Shown one piece after another: positions 41,212 through 49,683 of a stretch of 64,000 nt of DNA. A program made the translations under genes and the position numbers. Location of the stretch: contig NZ_SJSC01000002.1 of NCBI RefSeq assembly GCF_004352855.1, forward strand, positions 124,001 to 188,000, given 5' to 3'. This DNA is from Marinomonas sp. KMM3893. GTDB taxonomy: Bacteria > Pseudomonadota > Gammaproteobacteria > Pseudomonadales > Marinomonadaceae. Position 1 is the first letter of the stretch, and every line of letters begins with the position of its first letter. Below the pieces are notes generated by a model that ran no database searches, was not told the origin of the DNA, and was given only the letters and a program-made list of their open reading frames with translations.

Positions 41212-42660
41212 TTATTTCTGCCAAAACATAGGGGTAAATAATACCAGCAAGGTGAAGACTTCTAAACGACCTAGCAACATAGAAAAACACAGCATCCATT
41301 TGGCAGGGTCATTGACCCCAGCAAAGGTACTTGAAACACTGCCAAGCCCAGGGCCTAGGTTGTTCAAAGTCGCTGCAACCGCAGACCAAGCGGTGACTTG
41401 GTCGAGCCCCGTTGCCATTAACCCGATCATCAAGATGACATAGACCAACAGGTACGCGGAGAAAAAGCCCCATACCGCTGACACCACTCGTTCTTGAATG
41501 GCTTTGCCACCCACCTTAACGGGAATAACCGCATTTGGGTGTACGAGGCGTTGAATTTCACGCAGTCCCTGCTTGAGGATCAGCAGAATCCGAATGACCT
41601 TCATACCGCCACCAGTAGAGCTCGCACAGCCGCCAGCAAATGAGGTGACAATCAATAAGAAGGGTAAGAAATGCGGCCAGGTTGAGAAGTCCGAAGTACC
41701 AAACCCTGAGGTTGTGGCGATCGAGACACTTTCAAATACAGCGTAACGCAATGACGAGCCCCAGTCATAGGTGGAGGTCATGGCGAGAACAAACGTAGAC
41801 AACGAAATGGTACAAAGCAGGATAAAGAGGAAGAAGCGTGCCTCAGGGTCCATTAGGTAATGCAATACGCTTTTGTGTCGCCAGGCGTGAAAATGCAGCG
41901 CGAAGTTAAACGCTGAAACCACCATGAAGAAGGTGGCAATCATCTCTATCGGCACACTATTAAAATAACCAATACTGTCATCATGAGTGGAAAAACCACC
42001 GATCGCAACGGTCGAGAAACTGTGACAAATAGCATCAAATAGGCTCATTCCTGCAACCCAATAGCCTATCGCACAAACGCACGTGAGCGTGGCATAAATG
42101 TACCAAAGTGCTTTGGCGGTTTCGGCAATACGAGGCGTCAGCTTGGTGTCTTTTACTGGGCCTGGTGTTTCTGCTCGGTAAAGCTGCATACCACCTATGC
42201 CTAACATAGGCATGATAGCCACGGCCAAAACGATAATCCCCATCCCGCCTAACCAGGTTAACAATTGACGGTAAAAGAGAATGGATTTAGGCAGATCATC
42301 AATGCCTGTCAGTATGGTTGCACCGGTTGTGGTTAAGCCTGAGATGGATTCAAACAGAGCATCGGTAAAAGACAGATCTGGTGTGTCCGCCAAGAAGAAA
42401 GGGACTGAGCCGAAGAAGCCAAGTACTGTCCAGAATAGAACGGTAATTAAGAAGCCATCGCGGATTTTGAGCTCGCCTCTATGATTCCGCACAGGAAACC
42501 AAAGAAGGAAACCGCCGACTAGGTTGATGCACATAGCATAAACAAAGGAGTCTAATACTCCATCGGAATAAATTAAGGAGACAATCATTGGCGGAATTAA
42601 GGAGAGGCTAAATACCATCACCAACAAACCAATAACCCGCAAAATTACTTTAATGTGCAT
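41212..42660 (-). CDS. trkH: Trk potassium uptake system transmembrane protein TrkH
   Basis: Potassium channel-like membrane subunit, 482 residues, with four pore-loop repeats. The selectivity-filter segments are TTTGATIL, TVAIGGFSTHDD, TTSGFGTSDFS and NNLGPGLGSV. It works with the cytoplasmic NAD-binding TrkA encoded upstream (gap 133 bases). A 7-base hairpin (CAGACTC 42676-42682 with GAGTCTG 42687-42693) stands close before its ribosome binding site. Confidence 0.96.
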   Translation of the reverse strand: MHIKVILRVIGLLVMVFSLSLIPPMIVSLIYSDGVLDSFVYAMCINLVGGFLLWFPVRNHRGELKIRDGFLITVLFWTVLGFFGSVPFFLADTPDLSFTDALFESISGLTTTGATILTGIDDLPKSILFYRQLLTWLGGMGIIVLAVAIMPMLGIGGMQLYRAETPGPVKDTKLTPRIAETAKALWYIYATLTCVCAIGYWVAGMSLFDAICHSFSTVAIGGFSTHDDSIGYFNSVPIEMIATFFMVVSAFNFALHFHAWRHKSVLHYLMDPEARFFLFILLCTISLSTFVLAMTSTYDWGSSLRYAVFESVSIATTSGFGTSDFSTWPHFLPFLLIVTSFAGGCASSTGGGMKVIRILLILKQGLREIQRLVHPNAVIPVKVGGKAIQERVVSAVWGFFSAYLLVYVILMIGLMATGLDQVTAWSAVAATLNNLGPGLGSVSSTFAGVNDPAKWMLCFSMLLGRLEVFTLLVLFTPMFWQK

Positions 42661-42793
42661 AGTTGCTTCCTAGCTCAGACTCTGCCGAGTCTGGCTTAAT
42701 TTAATCACCTAGCTGAAGGTCTTCTTATTTTCAGCGCTTTTTTATGTGTGGCTTTACTCAGTGTTCACACGATAAAAAAGCAAGGTTGGTTAT

Positions 42794-44167
42794 TTAAAAG
42801 AAGGTTAATCCCACTTGGAATAGTTGCTCTACAGCAGGGATCTGTTTCTTATTCGAGACGAAAATAATCACGTGATCTTCAGCTTGAATGACCACATCAC
42901 CAGTGGCTAGGATGATGTCATCATCACGGACTACTGCGCCTATCGTCGCGCCTTCTGGTAGGTTGATTTTGGCTATGCTTCGGCCAACCACTTTTGACGA
43001 ACGAATGTCCCCATGGGCCACCGCCTCTAATGCCTCTGCTGCGCCTTTGCGCATAGAGTGAACGTTGACGACGTCGCCACGACGAATATAACTCAACAAG
43101 GAGCTGATCGTTGTTTGCTGTGGCGAGATGGCGATATCGATCATACCTTCTTGCACTATATCGACATAGGCAGGGTTATTGATGATGGTCATTACCGTGC
43201 GTACGCCTAATACTTTCGCCAGCATAGACGACATGATGTTGGCTTCGTCGTTATTGGTCAGTGCACAGAACACATCGGTAGATTCTATGTTTTCTTCTAA
43301 CAGCAATTCTTTTTTCGACGCGTCTCCGTTAAGGACGATCGTGCTGTCTAGGTTCTCTGATAAATAACGGCAGCGCTCTAAATCCCGCTCAATGATTTTG
43401 ACACGGTATTCTTTTTCTAAGCTCTGCGCCAAACGCTCACCAATGTTGCCACCGCCAGCAATAATGATGCGACGATAAGGTGTGTCTAGCGGGCGCAACT
43501 CACTCATTACATCCAGCACATCGCGTTGTGGCGTGAGGAAGAAGACTTCATCATTGGCTCGAATGCAGGTATTGCCATCGGGTTTTATAGATTGACCATC
43601 GCGATAAATAGCGGCTATTCGGGTTTGAATCGACGGCATGTGTTCGCGTAAATAGCTGATTGGCTGATCAATCAGTGGACCGCCCTTTTCTGCTTTTACG
43701 ACGACGAGCTGAACCTTGCCATCGGCAAATTCCATCACTTGCAATGCACCAGGGTAACGAATTAAGCGACTTAAGTGTTTGGTCACTTCTTTTTCTGGAC
43801 TGATACGTACATCGATAGGCAAAGCCTGATCGTTAAACAGTTCAGGGTAACCGGCATAGGCGCTGGAACGAACTCGGCCAATTTTGGTTGGTGTTTTAAA
43901 TAGTGTGTGGGCAACTTGGCAAGCCACCATGTTGGTTTCGTCTTGGTTGCTCACCGCGATAAGCATATCGGCATCATTGCAGCCGGCTTGTGCCAGTACC
44001 GCCGGATGCGAACCGCTGCCTTCAACCGTTTGAATATCTAAACGGTCTTGCAGCTCTCTTAAGCGCGTTAGATCAGGGTCAATGACGGTAATATCATTGT
44101 CTTCATTTGCGAGATTCTCAGCCAGAGTAGCGCCAACTTGGCCTGCCCCAATAATGATGATTTTCAT
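42794..44167 (-). CDS. trkA: Trk potassium uptake regulator TrkA
   Basis: Peripheral regulator of TrkH, 457 residues, with two tandem RCK domains. The NAD-binding loops are IIIIGAGQVGATLAENLA (about residues 3-20) and IIIAGGGNIGERLAQSLE (about 235-252), each followed by a TrkA-C domain. In gammaproteobacteria it usually follows rsmB; here a structured 413-base gap (44168-44580) intervenes. Confidence 0.97.
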   Translation of the reverse strand: MKIIIIGAGQVGATLAENLANEDNDITVIDPDLTRLRELQDRLDIQTVEGSGSHPAVLAQAGCNDADMLIAVSNQDETNMVACQVAHTLFKTPTKIGRVRSSAYAGYPELFNDQALPIDVRISPEKEVTKHLSRLIRYPGALQVMEFADGKVQLVVVKAEKGGPLIDQPISYLREHMPSIQTRIAAIYRDGQSIKPDGNTCIRANDEVFFLTPQRDVLDVMSELRPLDTPYRRIIIAGGGNIGERLAQSLEKEYRVKIIERDLERCRYLSENLDSTIVLNGDASKKELLLEENIESTDVFCALTNNDEANIMSSMLAKVLGVRTVMTIINNPAYVDIVQEGMIDIAISPQQTTISSLLSYIRRGDVVNVHSMRKGAAEALEAVAHGDIRSSKVVGRSIAKINLPEGATIGAVVRDDDIILATGDVVIQAEDHVIIFVSNKKQIPAVEQLFQVGLTFF

Positions 44168-44355
44168 AGTTTGCCTTAGAGCACAATGTTAAATACGGGC
44201 TCTTTTTCTGGTTATTCTTGTTGGCTCATATGAGTGCCAAAACCGATTTTGAGTTGCCCTCTATGTTAGGCCGAAATTTAGCCACTTCAACCAATTATTT
44301 AACGACATCTCTGAAATAGTGAAAAAAATACACTTTTGTCTTTGCCTAGGAAGTA

Positions 44356-44437
44356 AAACCTCACCTTGCCTGTACTTCCTCGTACACACAATGATTCTTT
44401 AATGTGTGTACGAGCGACGTATCAAGGTGATGGGTTT
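44356..44437. repeat. Large nested inverted repeat between trkA and rsmB
   Basis: CTCGTACACACA (44379-44390) and TGTGTGTACGAG (44403-44414) form a perfect 12-base stem with a 12-base loop. Outside it, TCACCTTG (44361-44368) pairs with CAAGGTGA (44423-44430), and AAACC with GGGTTT extends this with bulges. The result is an about 80-base two-stem structure in DNA or RNA on either strand. It resembles no terminator I know and could be a small RNA or cruciform. Confidence 0.55.
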
Positions 44438-44463
44438 ATGAGTTCACTGACTTTTTTATGCGT

Positions 44464-44515
44464 AAAAAAATGCCCAGATAATAGAATTGTTTCATGTGAA
44501 ACAACTATCTGGGCA
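44464..44515 (-). terminator. Rho-independent terminator after rsmB with parS in its loop
   Basis: TGCCCAGATA (44471-44480) pairs perfectly with TATCTGGGCA (44506-44515). On the minus strand the stem is followed by seven T (complement of 44464-44470), so it ends the fmt-rsmB transcript. The loop contains the palindrome TGTTTCATGTGAAACA, which can extend the structure as a second stem. Confidence 0.8.
44488..44503. promoter_or_regulatory. parS-like site 1 (ParB-binding)
   Basis: TGTTTCATGTGAAACA differs at one position from the common bacterial parS TGTTTCACGTGAAACA. It lies in an intergenic terminator loop about 15 kb from dnaA. Confidence 0.7.
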
Positions 44516-44580
44516 GGTTTATCTGAGCACATTTTTAATGGTAGTGGATCTAGCACTAAAGTGCGTTTTCGTAAATTAGC

Positions 44581-45951
44581 CTAGACGATATTTTTCTGAA
44601 TTAAACAGTAATAAAAACCATCGTTGCCTTTGATCGTCGGGAAGAGTTGTTGGCCGTGTGACACAGAGACTCCCGAGGCTACATTCAATACCGAGTTTAA
44701 TGCATTCAATGGCACTTCTTTGGCATCGTCATGAGAAGTCAGAAAAGCAGCAACCTGCTGTTCGTTTTCTTCGGGCATCAGAGAGCAGGTTGCGTAAAGA
44801 AGGTGGCCGCCAGGTTTTAAGGTGGTCCAAACTTGCGCCAAAATTGTTTTTTGAATGGTGACGAGTTCATCTATGTCTGCAGGCTTGCGGTTTATTTTGA
44901 TGTCTGGATTCCGACGAATGACACCAGTAGCGGAACAAGGCACATCAAGAAGAATTTTGTCGAATTGCGCCCCATCCCACCAAGTATCAAGATCCCCAGC
45001 ATCGGCACATTGTAGGTTCGCCATGAGTCCAATGCGTTCCAAATTGGCTTCGATTTTTTCTAAGCGCCATGGTTCTAATTCAACGGCGGTTAGATCGAGC
45101 GTTTCTTCTTGGTCTTGCTTCGCGGCTGCAAATTCCAATAGATGACCTGTTTTACCTCCAGGCGCAGCACAGGCGTCCAATACATGTTCCCCTACCTCAG
45201 GAGCCAGAATATGGGCAGCAAGTTGAGCAGACTCGTCTTGTACGCTAGAAAAGCCTTCATCGAATTCAGGTAACTCATTTACTCTAACAGCAGATCTTAG
45301 GTACAAAGCGGTAGGAGAAAGCTGACCATTTTCTGAGTCTATACCCTCTTCAGCCATTTGTGCCTTGTATGTTTCACGTGAAACTTGGCTCTCGTTAACG
45401 CGAATGCACATTGGAGGGTGCGCGTTGCTGGCTTCTATTATCTGTTCAAATTGCTCTGGCCAATGTTTTTTGAAACGCTTAACCAGCCATTTAGGTTGGT
45501 TGTACTCAACGGATGGCATGGCCTCCAGTTCTTCAATGATATCATCGGCTTCGCGTTGGTAGCGGCGTAGTACTGCATTGATGAGTTTGGTTGCCCAATC
45601 TTTATTAAGTATGCGACAGGCTTCGACGGTTTCGTTTACCGCCGCATGATCTGGCGTATTCATGTATCCCAGTTGATACAGGCCAATCAATAACGCGGCA
45701 TAAAGGTCCATGTCCTTTTCTTCGAAAGGATGGTTTAAAAGGTGCAGCGCAATACTGTTTAATAAAGGGTACTGACGGCAAACGCCAAAGCACAATTCCT
45801 TTAGCAGCGGAATATGCTCACTGGCCACATCGTGTTGGTGGCGTGCTAGTTGAGTACTCAAAGAACCTTGTTGTAACAAGATATTCGTCACTACTTGAAT
45901 CGCGACCTGACGAGCACTGTGCTGGATAGAAGGTACATCTGTTGGTTTCAT
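44581..45951 (-). CDS. rsmB: 16S rRNA (cytosine967-C5)-methyltransferase
   Basis: Makes m5C967 in 16S rRNA, 456 residues. The N-terminal NusB-like RNA-binding domain (about 1-140) precedes the methyltransferase domain with the SAM loop LDACAAPGGKTGHLLE (about 260-275), DVPCSATGVIRRNPDIK and the catalytic cysteine in YATCSLMPEEN. Its start overlaps the fmt stop by four bases. A parS-like sequence is embedded in its coding region. Confidence 0.97.
   Translation of the reverse strand: MKPTDVPSIQHSARQVAIQVVTNILLQQGSLSTQLARHQHDVASEHIPLLKELCFGVCRQYPLLNSIALHLLNHPFEEKDMDLYAALLIGLYQLGYMNTPDHAAVNETVEACRILNKDWATKLINAVLRRYQREADDIIEELEAMPSVEYNQPKWLVKRFKKHWPEQFEQIIEASNAHPPMCIRVNESQVSRETYKAQMAEEGIDSENGQLSPTALYLRSAVRVNELPEFDEGFSSVQDESAQLAAHILAPEVGEHVLDACAAPGGKTGHLLEFAAAKQDQEETLDLTAVELEPWRLEKIEANLERIGLMANLQCADAGDLDTWWDGAQFDKILLDVPCSATGVIRRNPDIKINRKPADIDELVTIQKTILAQVWTTLKPGGHLLYATCSLMPEENEQQVAAFLTSHDDAKEVPLNALNSVLNVASGVSVSHGQQLFPTIKGNDGFYYCLIQKNIV
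45370..45385. promoter_or_regulatory. parS-like site 2, within rsmB
   Basis: TGTTTCACGTGAAACT has the full 14-base palindrome GTTTCACGTGAAAC and matches 15 of 16 parS positions. It is the strongest of the three sites. In rsmB it encodes Val-Ser-Arg-Glu-Thr. Confidence 0.85.
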
Positions 45952-46934
45952 GATAATGACTCTACTAGGCCGAAGTGTTGACCAATTTGTAAGGCGGCTT
46001 TGTGTTTGCCGTTTAATGCGTCTTGGATTTTCATGCGTTTGCCACCGGCAAATTGCACTTCAGTAATTCGAACGCTGCCTTGTCCTGTTGCCACAATAAC
46101 ACCCTCTTTACTGACCACTAGAATTTCGCCAGGCGCTGCGTTTTCGGATTCCACGTTAGCCAATTCTGCCCCATGGATCTTCATCACCCCTTCGCTGCTT
46201 TGTGTGAAAGCCGATGGCCAAGGAGATAAGCCTCTGACTTGGCGCTCTATTAATTCAGCGGCTTGTTGCCATTGAAGCTCACCTTCTTGCTTCGTGAGTT
46301 TCGCCGCATAGTTACTCAAGCTATCATCTTGTTTTTCTGCAACCAGCTCGCCTTTTTTGAGTTTCTCAAGAGCATCAACCAGCGCTTCTCCTCCCAGTGT
46401 TGCCAACTTGTCGTGCAGGCTTGCAGAAGTGTCTGTTGGCTTAATATCACAATAAGCTTTTAGCAGCATGTCGCCGGTGTCCAGCCCCACATCCATTTGC
46501 ATAATAGTAATGCCCGTTGTTTCATCGCCAGCGATGAGCGCACGGTGAATAGGCGCAGCACCACGCCAGCGTGGCAAGATAGAGCCATGCACATTAAGGC
46601 AACCTAGTTTTGGTGTATCGAGTACGGCCTTTGGCAAAATGATGCCATAAGCCGCCACTATCATGATGTCAGCATTTAGAGCGGCTAACGCGGCCTTGTC
46701 TTCTTCTGACTTAAAGTTCACGGGTTGGAAAACGGGAATGTCGTGCTCAAGCGCCAGTTGTTTAACCGGACTTGCTACAAGTTTGTGGCCACGCCCAGCA
46801 GGACGATCTGGCTGGGTATAGACACCAACCAACTCATAGTGATTTTGTTCTTGATTATCTAATAACGCTTGAAGACTGGTGGCAGCAAATTCGGGTGTGC
46901 CTGCAAAAACAATACGCAGCGGTGAGGTAGTCAT
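45948..46934 (-). CDS. fmt: Methionyl-tRNA formyltransferase
   Basis: Formylates initiator Met-tRNA, 328 residues. It starts with RIVFAGTPEFAATSLQALL and has the formyl-transfer motif HGSILPRWRGAAPIHRAL (about residues 110-127), with QMDVGLDTGDML after it. The C-terminal tRNA-binding domain follows. It is translationally coupled to rsmB and has an AAAGGAAA ribosome binding site. A terminator-like hairpin lies between def and fmt. Confidence 0.97.
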   Translation of the reverse strand: MTTSPLRIVFAGTPEFAATSLQALLDNQEQNHYELVGVYTQPDRPAGRGHKLVASPVKQLALEHDIPVFQPVNFKSEEDKAALAALNADIMIVAAYGIILPKAVLDTPKLGCLNVHGSILPRWRGAAPIHRALIAGDETTGITIMQMDVGLDTGDMLLKAYCDIKPTDTSASLHDKLATLGGEALVDALEKLKKGELVAEKQDDSLSNYAAKLTKQEGELQWQQAAELIERQVRGLSPWPSAFTQSSEGVMKIHGAELANVESENAAPGEILVVSKEGVIVATGQGSVRITEVQFAGGKRMKIQDALNGKHKAALQIGQHFGLVESLS

Positions 46935-46950
46935 TTGGTTTCCTTTAACG

Positions 46951-46975
46951 AAAAAATCAGGCCGAGGCCTGATTT
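46951..46975 (-). terminator. Rho-independent terminator between def and fmt
   Basis: AAATCAGGCC (46954-46963) and GGCCTGATTT (46966-46975) form a perfect 10-base stem; six T follow on the minus strand. It lies just before the fmt ribosome binding site, so def and fmt may be unequally expressed. A further inverted repeat ATAGCGCTC/GAGCGCTAT (47013-47021 and 47050-47058) lies upstream of it. Confidence 0.75.
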
Positions 46976-47070
46976 ACAAAACGGGTATTAATGGGCTGAA
47001 CGGCGGCCTTTGATAGCGCTCTAGTACGACTGACTGTCGCCGTTGAAGCGAGCGCTATGTACATCAAAGT

Positions 47071-47577
47071 TTAATCGCGTTTTTTCTGAGCTTTAACCAG
47101 TTTGGTTTTGATTCGATTGCGCTTTAATGGTGACAGGTAATCAACCATTAATTTGCCATCTAGATGGTCAACTTCATGCTGTACACAAACCGCCATTAGC
47201 TCATCAACCTTCATTTCGAACGGTTTGCCGTTACGATCAAGCGCTTTCACAATGACTTCTGCGGCACGGTAAATATGTTCATAAAAACCAGGCACAGATA
47301 AGCAGCCTTCTTGGAATTCATTAGGCTCGTCATTGATGATTTCAAACTCAGGGTTAATGAACACAAGCGGCTCATTACGCTCTTCTGAGAAATCCATGAC
47401 AACAAGACGGTAATGGTAATCCACTTGTGTCGCTGCCAGTCCCAAACCATTCTCATCGTACATGGTATCTAGCATGTCATCGATTTGGGTTTGTAATTCA
47501 GGTGTGAAGTCTGTAATGGGTTCTGCGACTTTACGAAGACGCGGATCCGGGTATTCAAGTACGGGTAAAACTGCCAT
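47071..47577 (-). CDS. def: Peptide deformylase
   Basis: Metal-dependent enzyme removing N-terminal formyl groups, 168 residues from the ATG at 47577 ([20 protein letters not shown]). The GGAAAAG just before this ATG supports it over an ATG four codons upstream. The three active-site motifs are present: [19 protein letters not shown] and HEVDHLDG. dprA is divergent, 263 bases away. Confidence 0.97.
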   Translation of the reverse strand: MAVLPVLEYPDPRLRKVAEPITDFTPELQTQIDDMLDTMYDENGLGLAATQVDYHYRLVVMDFSEERNEPLVFINPEFEIINDEPNEFQEGCLSVPGFYEHIYRAAEVIVKALDRNGKPFEMKVDELMAVCVQHEVDHLDGKLMVDYLSPLKRNRIKTKLVKAQKKRD

Positions 47578-47840
47578 GATCTTTTCCAATATGTCTTATA
47601 TTCGTCGGTCTCGCCATTTTTGGTTCGACTCTTTGCTTTCCTATATTGTACCGCAAGTCACTGAGATGGGCATTGCTGTGATGCCGGTTTTTTAAGCAAT
47701 TCGATACAATCGACTTAATAGAATCTGTCTATTTCATCGTTTTTAATGGCAAAAAAGCAATTTTCAATCTAGACCAAGATAGGGGCATTGTAAAAATATC
47801 GGCCGCTATTTGTTTCACTGTCGCAAGGATGCACAGCAAT

Positions 47841-49208
47841 ATGACCACTTCTTCTCGTTTACTTGGAGGGCTGAATCACGAAGATTGGCTCAGCCTGAGT
47901 TTTTTGTCTGGCATTGGGCCGGCTCGCTTATCTCGCCTGTTCACCTATTTTGATCAACTCGATCGTATGCAAGAGACCGATTTATTGTCTGAGACGGATG
48001 CTCAACCATTTCCGGATCAGGTTAACTACGAACTGCTTCGCCACCTTAAATGGCCGGACGTGACAGCTCGCGAAGCGATGACGTACCTTGATCATCAGAC
48101 CTTATCGTCAGAGCAAGCTGAAAAGAAGCGACTGTCATTAGATTGGTTGGCAGACGATTATCATCATTTGTTACTACAAAGCGATCCTCTGTACCCTAAT
48201 GAATTAAAAGAGATCAGTGTGGCGCCCGCTTTTCTTTATGTGGATGGCGCGTTAGCCAGCTTCGCATTGCCTAAATTGGGCATAGTCGGAGCGCGTCATT
48301 GCACGGGATACGGTCGTGAAATTACCCGACAACTTGCGAGCCAATTAGCACGCCAAGGCATTTCGGTGGTCAGTGGTGGTGCCAGAGGCATTGATACCGC
48401 CGCCCACCAAGGTGCTCTAGAAGCGGCCATTACTCCGACCATCGCAGTAATGGGAACCGGATTGTTTATGCATTATCCGAAACAAAACAAAGGCTTGTTT
48501 CAAGAGATTGTAGCCCAGGGTGGTTGCTTAGTCAGCGAGTACCCATTGATGACCGAAGTTCGCCCTCACCTATTTCCGCCTCGAAATCGAATCATCAGTG
48601 GTTTGAGTATGGGCGTGTTAGTCACAGAAGCCTCGCCAAAAAGTGGCTCTCTTATCAGTGCTAATTATGCCGTGCAACAAAATCGCGAGGTCTTTGCATT
48701 GCCTGGGCGAGTGAAAGACGCTCAGGCAGAAGGGTGTCATCAATTGATACGCCAAGGTGCCATATTGGTTCGTCATGCTGAGGATATTTTAGATGAGATT
48801 CTACCCGCTAGCCGCCTCCAAAATGGAGAAACGGCCGGCACGAAAGTAACGAAATCCACAGAGAAAAAATCCATCAAGGGAGGTAATAACAGGCGCATTG
48901 TTTCACGGGAAACATTGTTAAAACAAGCAGCTGGACAGACCAAAAGACAGTTAACAGAAGATGCGGCCAACACAAAAGACACGGCGTTTTCTTTGATTGA
49001 AATAAATCCTAAAAAGGCGTTACCCGCGCATTTGTCGGACAATGCTCGAACTGTGGCCGCGCTATTAGAGACAGAGTCTCAAGCGATGGATTTTGATGCT
49101 CTAGTGCGGCATACGCAGTTAGCGGCTCCCAGCATGATGCAGGTTTTGATGGAGCTGGAGCTTTGTCAGTGCATCGAGAACCGCCACGGTGTGTATGTGC
49201 GCTGTTGA
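47841..49208 (+). CDS. dprA: DNA-processing protein DprA (Smf)
   Basis: Single-strand DNA-binding protein that loads RecA in transformation, about 455 residues. A helix-hairpin-helix-like start (LSLSFLSGIGPARLSRLF) precedes the Rossmann fold with GIVGARHCTGYGREI, SGGARGIDTAAHQGAL and PPRNRIISGLS. A C-terminal winged helix ends the protein. The start is uncertain: ATG at 47829 has AAGG directly beside it, while ATG at 47841 has it 12 bases upstream. The usual LysM gene between def and dprA is absent. A parS-like site lies within the gene. Confidence 0.93.
   Translation: MTTSSRLLGGLNHEDWLSLSFLSGIGPARLSRLFTYFDQLDRMQETDLLSETDAQPFPDQVNYELLRHLKWPDVTAREAMTYLDHQTLSSEQAEKKRLSLDWLADDYHHLLLQSDPLYPNELKEISVAPAFLYVDGALASFALPKLGIVGARHCTGYGREITRQLASQLARQGISVVSGGARGIDTAAHQGALEAAITPTIAVMGTGLFMHYPKQNKGLFQEIVAQGGCLVSEYPLMTEVRPHLFPPRNRIISGLSMGVLVTEASPKSGSLISANYAVQQNREVFALPGRVKDAQAEGCHQLIRQGAILVRHAEDILDEILPASRLQNGETAGTKVTKSTEKKSIKGGNNRRIVSRETLLKQAAGQTKRQLTEDAANTKDTAFSLIEINPKKALPAHLSDNARTVAALLETESQAMDFDALVRHTQLAAPSMMQVLMELELCQCIENRHGVYVRC
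48899..48914. promoter_or_regulatory. parS-like site 3, within dprA
   Basis: TGTTTCACGGGAAACA matches 15 of 16 positions of parS (one central change). In dprA it encodes Val-Ser-Arg-Glu-Thr, as in rsmB. Confidence 0.65.
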
Positions 49209-49215
49209 GGCGCTT

Positions 49216-49635
49216 TTATTCGGTGCCGCTAAAAATGTCTTTTTTAAGCTGCTTAATATCGCGACGTTCTTTTTTATTGGGTTTGTGGTCTGACATGATG
49301 CGGCCGCCAAACGACTTGTGTTCCAGTGCTCTTTTTTCTCGTTTCTCTACGGATTCAGGTGTTTCCTCGTAGAGCAATTGCGCTTCTGGTGCGCCACGGC
49401 GTTGCCCACTAATGGCTTTGATTTCGACGACCTTTTCATCCCAACCAAGGCGTAAACCAATCAGAGCTCCAACTTCGACATTGCGGCTGGCTTTGCCTTT
49501 GCTGCCATTGTAAGTGACCTTACCGCCATCAATCGCGTCCTTACAAAGAGAGCGCGTTTTAAAAAATCGTGCGGCCCAAAGCCATTTATCCAAACGTACT
49601 GCTTGTGGTGCTGGTTGTTTTTCTGCTTTACTCAT
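49216..49635 (-). CDS. hslR: Heat shock protein 15 (ribosome-associated S4-domain protein)
   Basis: Hsp15 binds stalled 50S subunits carrying nascent tRNA, 139 residues. The S4 RNA-binding domain is RLDKWLWAARFFKTRSLCKD (about residues 14-33), then DGGKVTYNGSKGKASR. The basic C-terminus (KKERRDIKQLKKD) is typical. It is convergent with dprA, 7 bases away, and divergent from cysQ. Confidence 0.93.
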   Translation of the reverse strand: MSKAEKQPAPQAVRLDKWLWAARFFKTRSLCKDAIDGGKVTYNGSKGKASRNVEVGALIGLRLGWDEKVVEIKAISGQRRGAPEAQLLYEETPESVEKREKRALEHKSFGGRIMSDHKPNKKERRDIKQLKKDIFSGTE

Positions 49636-49683
49636 AAGTTACGTATTGATCCAATTTTGTTTATTGTCATGTTCGAGGCTGTT

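Larger units (their letters stand above)
44168..44580. other. Structured gap between trkA and rsmB
   Basis: No gene is seen. The gap contains a nested inverted repeat (44356-44437), a TTTTTTA/TAAAAAA pair at about 44452-44470, and a terminator with a parS-like site in its loop (44464-44515). It must also supply the promoter for trkA, read leftward, in 44168-44350. Confidence 0.6.
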
